Source: Coniferiporia sulphurascens (taxonomy: Eukaryota > Basidiomycota > Agaricomycetes > Hymenochaetales > Hymenochaetaceae). From it: a stretch of 64,000 nt of DNA. Position numbers and translations under genes: made by a program. The stretch is taken from assembly GCA_002794785.1 (NCBI GenBank), contig NBBA01000016.1, positions 62,001-126,000 of the forward strand. The letters are read 5' to 3'. The notes under the pieces were generated by a model. It was not told the DNA's origin, did not search any database, and saw only the letters and a list, made by a program, of their open reading frames with translations. Below are positions 62,232-64,000 of this stretch, in pieces (the first letter of the stretch is position 1; each line of letters opens with the position of its first letter).

Positions 62232-64000
62232 TTTTTTTTTTTTTTTTTTTAAATTATTCCTTCAGTATTACATAATTACAAGCTGCCCCCCTGAAGGGGG
62301 GGCCCTAACTACATAACAACGGAGGCGCCCGTCATTGTGCAACACACAAAACTGGGTGGGGGCCCTGCTCCCTGAAGGGTGCCAAGGTGTGGAGGGCCCC
62401 TATTAGTAAGAGAAACTGAAAGAGGGAGGAATACATTTCACTACAACTATACCAAATGGGTGAAGGCAGGCAAAGGTGGTAGTTTAGAATAGGAAAGGGA
62501 GGGCGAGAGTGCCGGCCGGGACATGCGGAGGGGAAGCCAAAGGGCAGGCACTAGGCAGTGGAAAAGGTAGGAAGTGCACCTGAGAGCTCCAAGAGAGCTG
62601 GGTCTGGGTCCTGGGAACGGGGTCCAAGCATACGACTCATGTAATCCCTGAGGAGGTCCAAGTCCATATCTTCGTCAGTCGGGTGTCCCTTGAGCTCCAT
62701 TGTGGCAAAGGCCAGGCGGATGGCGGCCGAGGTACAGTCGGAGAGGCGGTTGAGGTGCCCTGTCAGCTTAAGCCAGTGGCGCAGAACCTGGAGACGGTTT
62801 TCGTCGGCCCACTCAGTGTGGTGGGTCGGAAGGGGGTCATGGGGGGGCCAGATCTTGCATATCCAGGGTCGGAAGGTGAGGCAACCACCTAAGACATGCA
62901 CAGTCGACTGGGCCGGCCAGGGGGGGTGGTTGTGCCATCTACAGTGCGAGATCAGGCCATGCCTGCGTCGGTAGGCAGAGTCAAAACTCAGCCAGTAGCC
63001 CCCATAGGGACTGGCATGGCAGAGGACTTGAGCGACTGCAGAGAGCTTGTGGTGAGGGTGGTCCACCGACTGTGTGATAAGCTTTCGGGGATGGCGGGAG
63101 GGGACCCCGTTGACGGCGAGATACTTGTTGGCTGTCGAGGCAAGGGGACGGGCTAGTGAGAGGGACCAACGCTCCATGAGTGTGTTGACTGCAGCCTCTT
63201 TCAGTGCTGAGGTGGAGGGTGCAAGGGAGGATGGGGGTAGGTTCGTTGCGAACTTCGCCTCATGGTCCGCCCATTCATTCCCTGGGATGTCCAAGTGGCC
63301 TGGGCACCAAACGAAATGAATGGAGAGTTCCAGGTAAGAGTCCAATAGAGTCTGGACCCCTGCCTTCCATTGGTGGAGGAGATGTGCACCGGGAGCTGGT
63401 GCCCATGTTCGGATCAGGTGGAGTGCCATCAGCGAATCTGACAGGAAGAAGATGTCAGATGCGACAGGCAGAAGCTCCCATAGGTGGTGTGCAGCCCAGC
63501 TTGGTGTGGAGGTGAGAGAGAAAATTTCTGCATCCGTAGCTGTTGTGCAGGTGGGGGAGGCCAGCCAATGGGACTTGAGGTGGGTAAGGCCCCTCATGGC
63601 ACAGACGGCTGATCCGGACTTTGAGCCGATGCAGGAGCCATCGGTGAAAACCTGGAGGTGGGGGAGGGTGCTCAGGGAGCGTGCGGTGCCCACAAATTCC
63701 TTGCGGGTGTCTTTGCCGACTGGAGTGGTGGGAGTGGCAAATGAAACTCGTCCATTCGTAAAAGCCAGAGGATCCGTCCACAGGGGATGAGTGTATGCAG
63801 GGACTGGTTGTACCCATGGGACCCAGGCCTGCAGAGAAGTGGAAAAGGGATGGTTAGTTACGGTTTTATAATATTGTTTTCTACCAACGGAGTGCGGGGT
63901 GTGCCAGAGGCACAGAGAGTGGAGAGTCTTAGCATATTCGAAATAGTAAGAAAGAGGGGGAAGGGAGCAAAGAAAGTTTGTGGAGAATGGGGAGGCACCT
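62232..64000 (-). mobile_element. LINE-B4, antisense, runs out of the window
   Basis: Tail of 19 T (plus strand) at 62232-62250, then AAATTATTCC, the terminal block, hairpin 62286-62302, the 3' UTR to about 62550 and ORF2 upstream. It is inserted into LINE-B3 RNase H. It is the only LINE segment of more than 1 kb here with no stop or frameshift, and probably the most recent LINE insertion. Confidence 0.9.
62551..64000 (-). CDS. LINE-B4 ORF2 C-terminal part (RNase H), open, partial
   Basis: The frame is open from the window edge at 64000 to the TAG at 62551, at least 483 codons. It carries the connection domain (YYFEYAKTLHSL, GRKQYYKTVTN) and an RNase H with all four acidic positions visible: FTDGSCIGSKSGSA, TDAEIFSLTS, FLSDSLMALH and GNEWADHEAK. 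A C-terminal Cys/His segment (HCRWHNHPPWPAQS, HVLGGCLTFRPWI) and the conserved end DYMSRMLGP...DPALLELSG follow. RNase H removes the RNA strand after first-strand synthesis. The absence of TGA codons, which litter all other copies, suggests this ORF is still functional or recently was. Confidence 0.88.
   Translation of the reverse strand, partial: GASPFSTNFLCSLPPLSYYFEYAKTLHSLCLWHTPHSVGRKQYYKTVTNHPFSTSLQAWVPWVQPVPAYTHPLWTDPLAFTNGRVSFATPTTPVGKDTRKEFVGTARSLSTLPHLQVFTDGSCIGSKSGSAVCAMRGLTHLKSHWLASPTCTTATDAEIFSLTSTPSWAAHHLWELLPVASDIFFLSDSLMALHLIRTWAPAPGAHLLHQWKAGVQTLLDSYLELSIHFVWCPGHLDIPGNEWADHEAKFATNLPPSSLAPSTSALKEAAVNTLMERWSLSLARPLASTANKYLAVNGVPSRHPRKLITQSVDHPHHKLSAVAQVLCHASPYGGYWLSFDSAYRRRHGLISHCRWHNHPPWPAQSTVHVLGGCLTFRPWICKIWPPHDPLPTHHTEWADENRLQVLRHWLKLTGHLNRLSDCTSAAIRLAFATMELKGHPTDEDMDLDLLRDYMSRMLGPRSQDPDPALLELSGALPTFSTA

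Noticed and set aside
1..64000. Host protein-coding genes, rRNA or CRISPR arrays
   Set aside because: All substantial ORFs carry transposon domains or are antisense shadows of them. No rRNA-like or spaced direct-repeat array was seen.

Overview
The window is eukaryotic, and I read every base of it as transposable-element sequence; I find no host gene. A fungal (basidiomycete, probably agaricomycete) genome is the best guess. The evidence is a Ty3/gypsy element with a C-terminal chromodomain, LINE-like (non-LTR) elements with CCHC zinc knuckles and an RNase H domain, and a Ty1/copia element. That assignment comes from family resemblance, not a database match. The density of nesting suggests heterochromatin, perhaps pericentromeric.

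Layout. 1-1142: antisense LINE fragments. 1143-2757: a chimera of a ~1.3-kb non-coding sequence, here called X, fused to a LINE 3' end. 2758-8148: LINE-A1. 8149-14948: LINE-A2, split by an antisense X-LINE chimera (8999-10922) with a 14-bp target duplication. 14949-15783: pieces of a divergent LINE (type D) and of X. 15784-24531: LINE-A3, split by a nearly full-length LINE-C1 (16223-22587). 24532-25684: antisense X and a LINE scrap. 25685-38926: LINE-B1, split five codons before its ORF2 stop by a copia element (31677-38590), which itself carries a 1,485-bp insertion. 38995-40729: another X-LINE chimera. 40730-62231: one LINE-B copy (B2/B3). It has an apparent inverted segment and is broken by a solo gypsy LTR, a LINE tail, full-length LINE-A4 (44654-51855, itself carrying a Mutator-like MITE) and a gypsy element (52577-60746, itself carrying a reversed solo LTR). 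62232-64000: antisense LINE-B4, open to the window edge.

How it works. The LINEs have ORF1 (nucleic-acid binding, three Cys/His clusters) and ORF2 (endonuclease, reverse transcriptase, RNase H), joined by an ATGA stop/start overlap. Their 3' ends carry a C-run/TTCG/G-run hairpin and an A-rich tail. X has a constant 3' end joined to LINE 3' ends truncated at different points, and one such chimera has its own target duplication. X therefore looks mobilised by LINE reverse transcription with a template jump, like the MINE/WEIRD elements of Magnaporthe.

Mutational signature. Almost all in-frame stops, in all families, are TGA, and wherever an intact relative exists it has CGA. The two copia LTRs differ only at CpG sites. 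This points to methyl-CpG deamination rather than classical RIP. The copia (1,626 codons) and the gypsy pol would each be a single open frame apart from these TGAs. LINE-B4 has no stops at all and is probably the youngest insertion.
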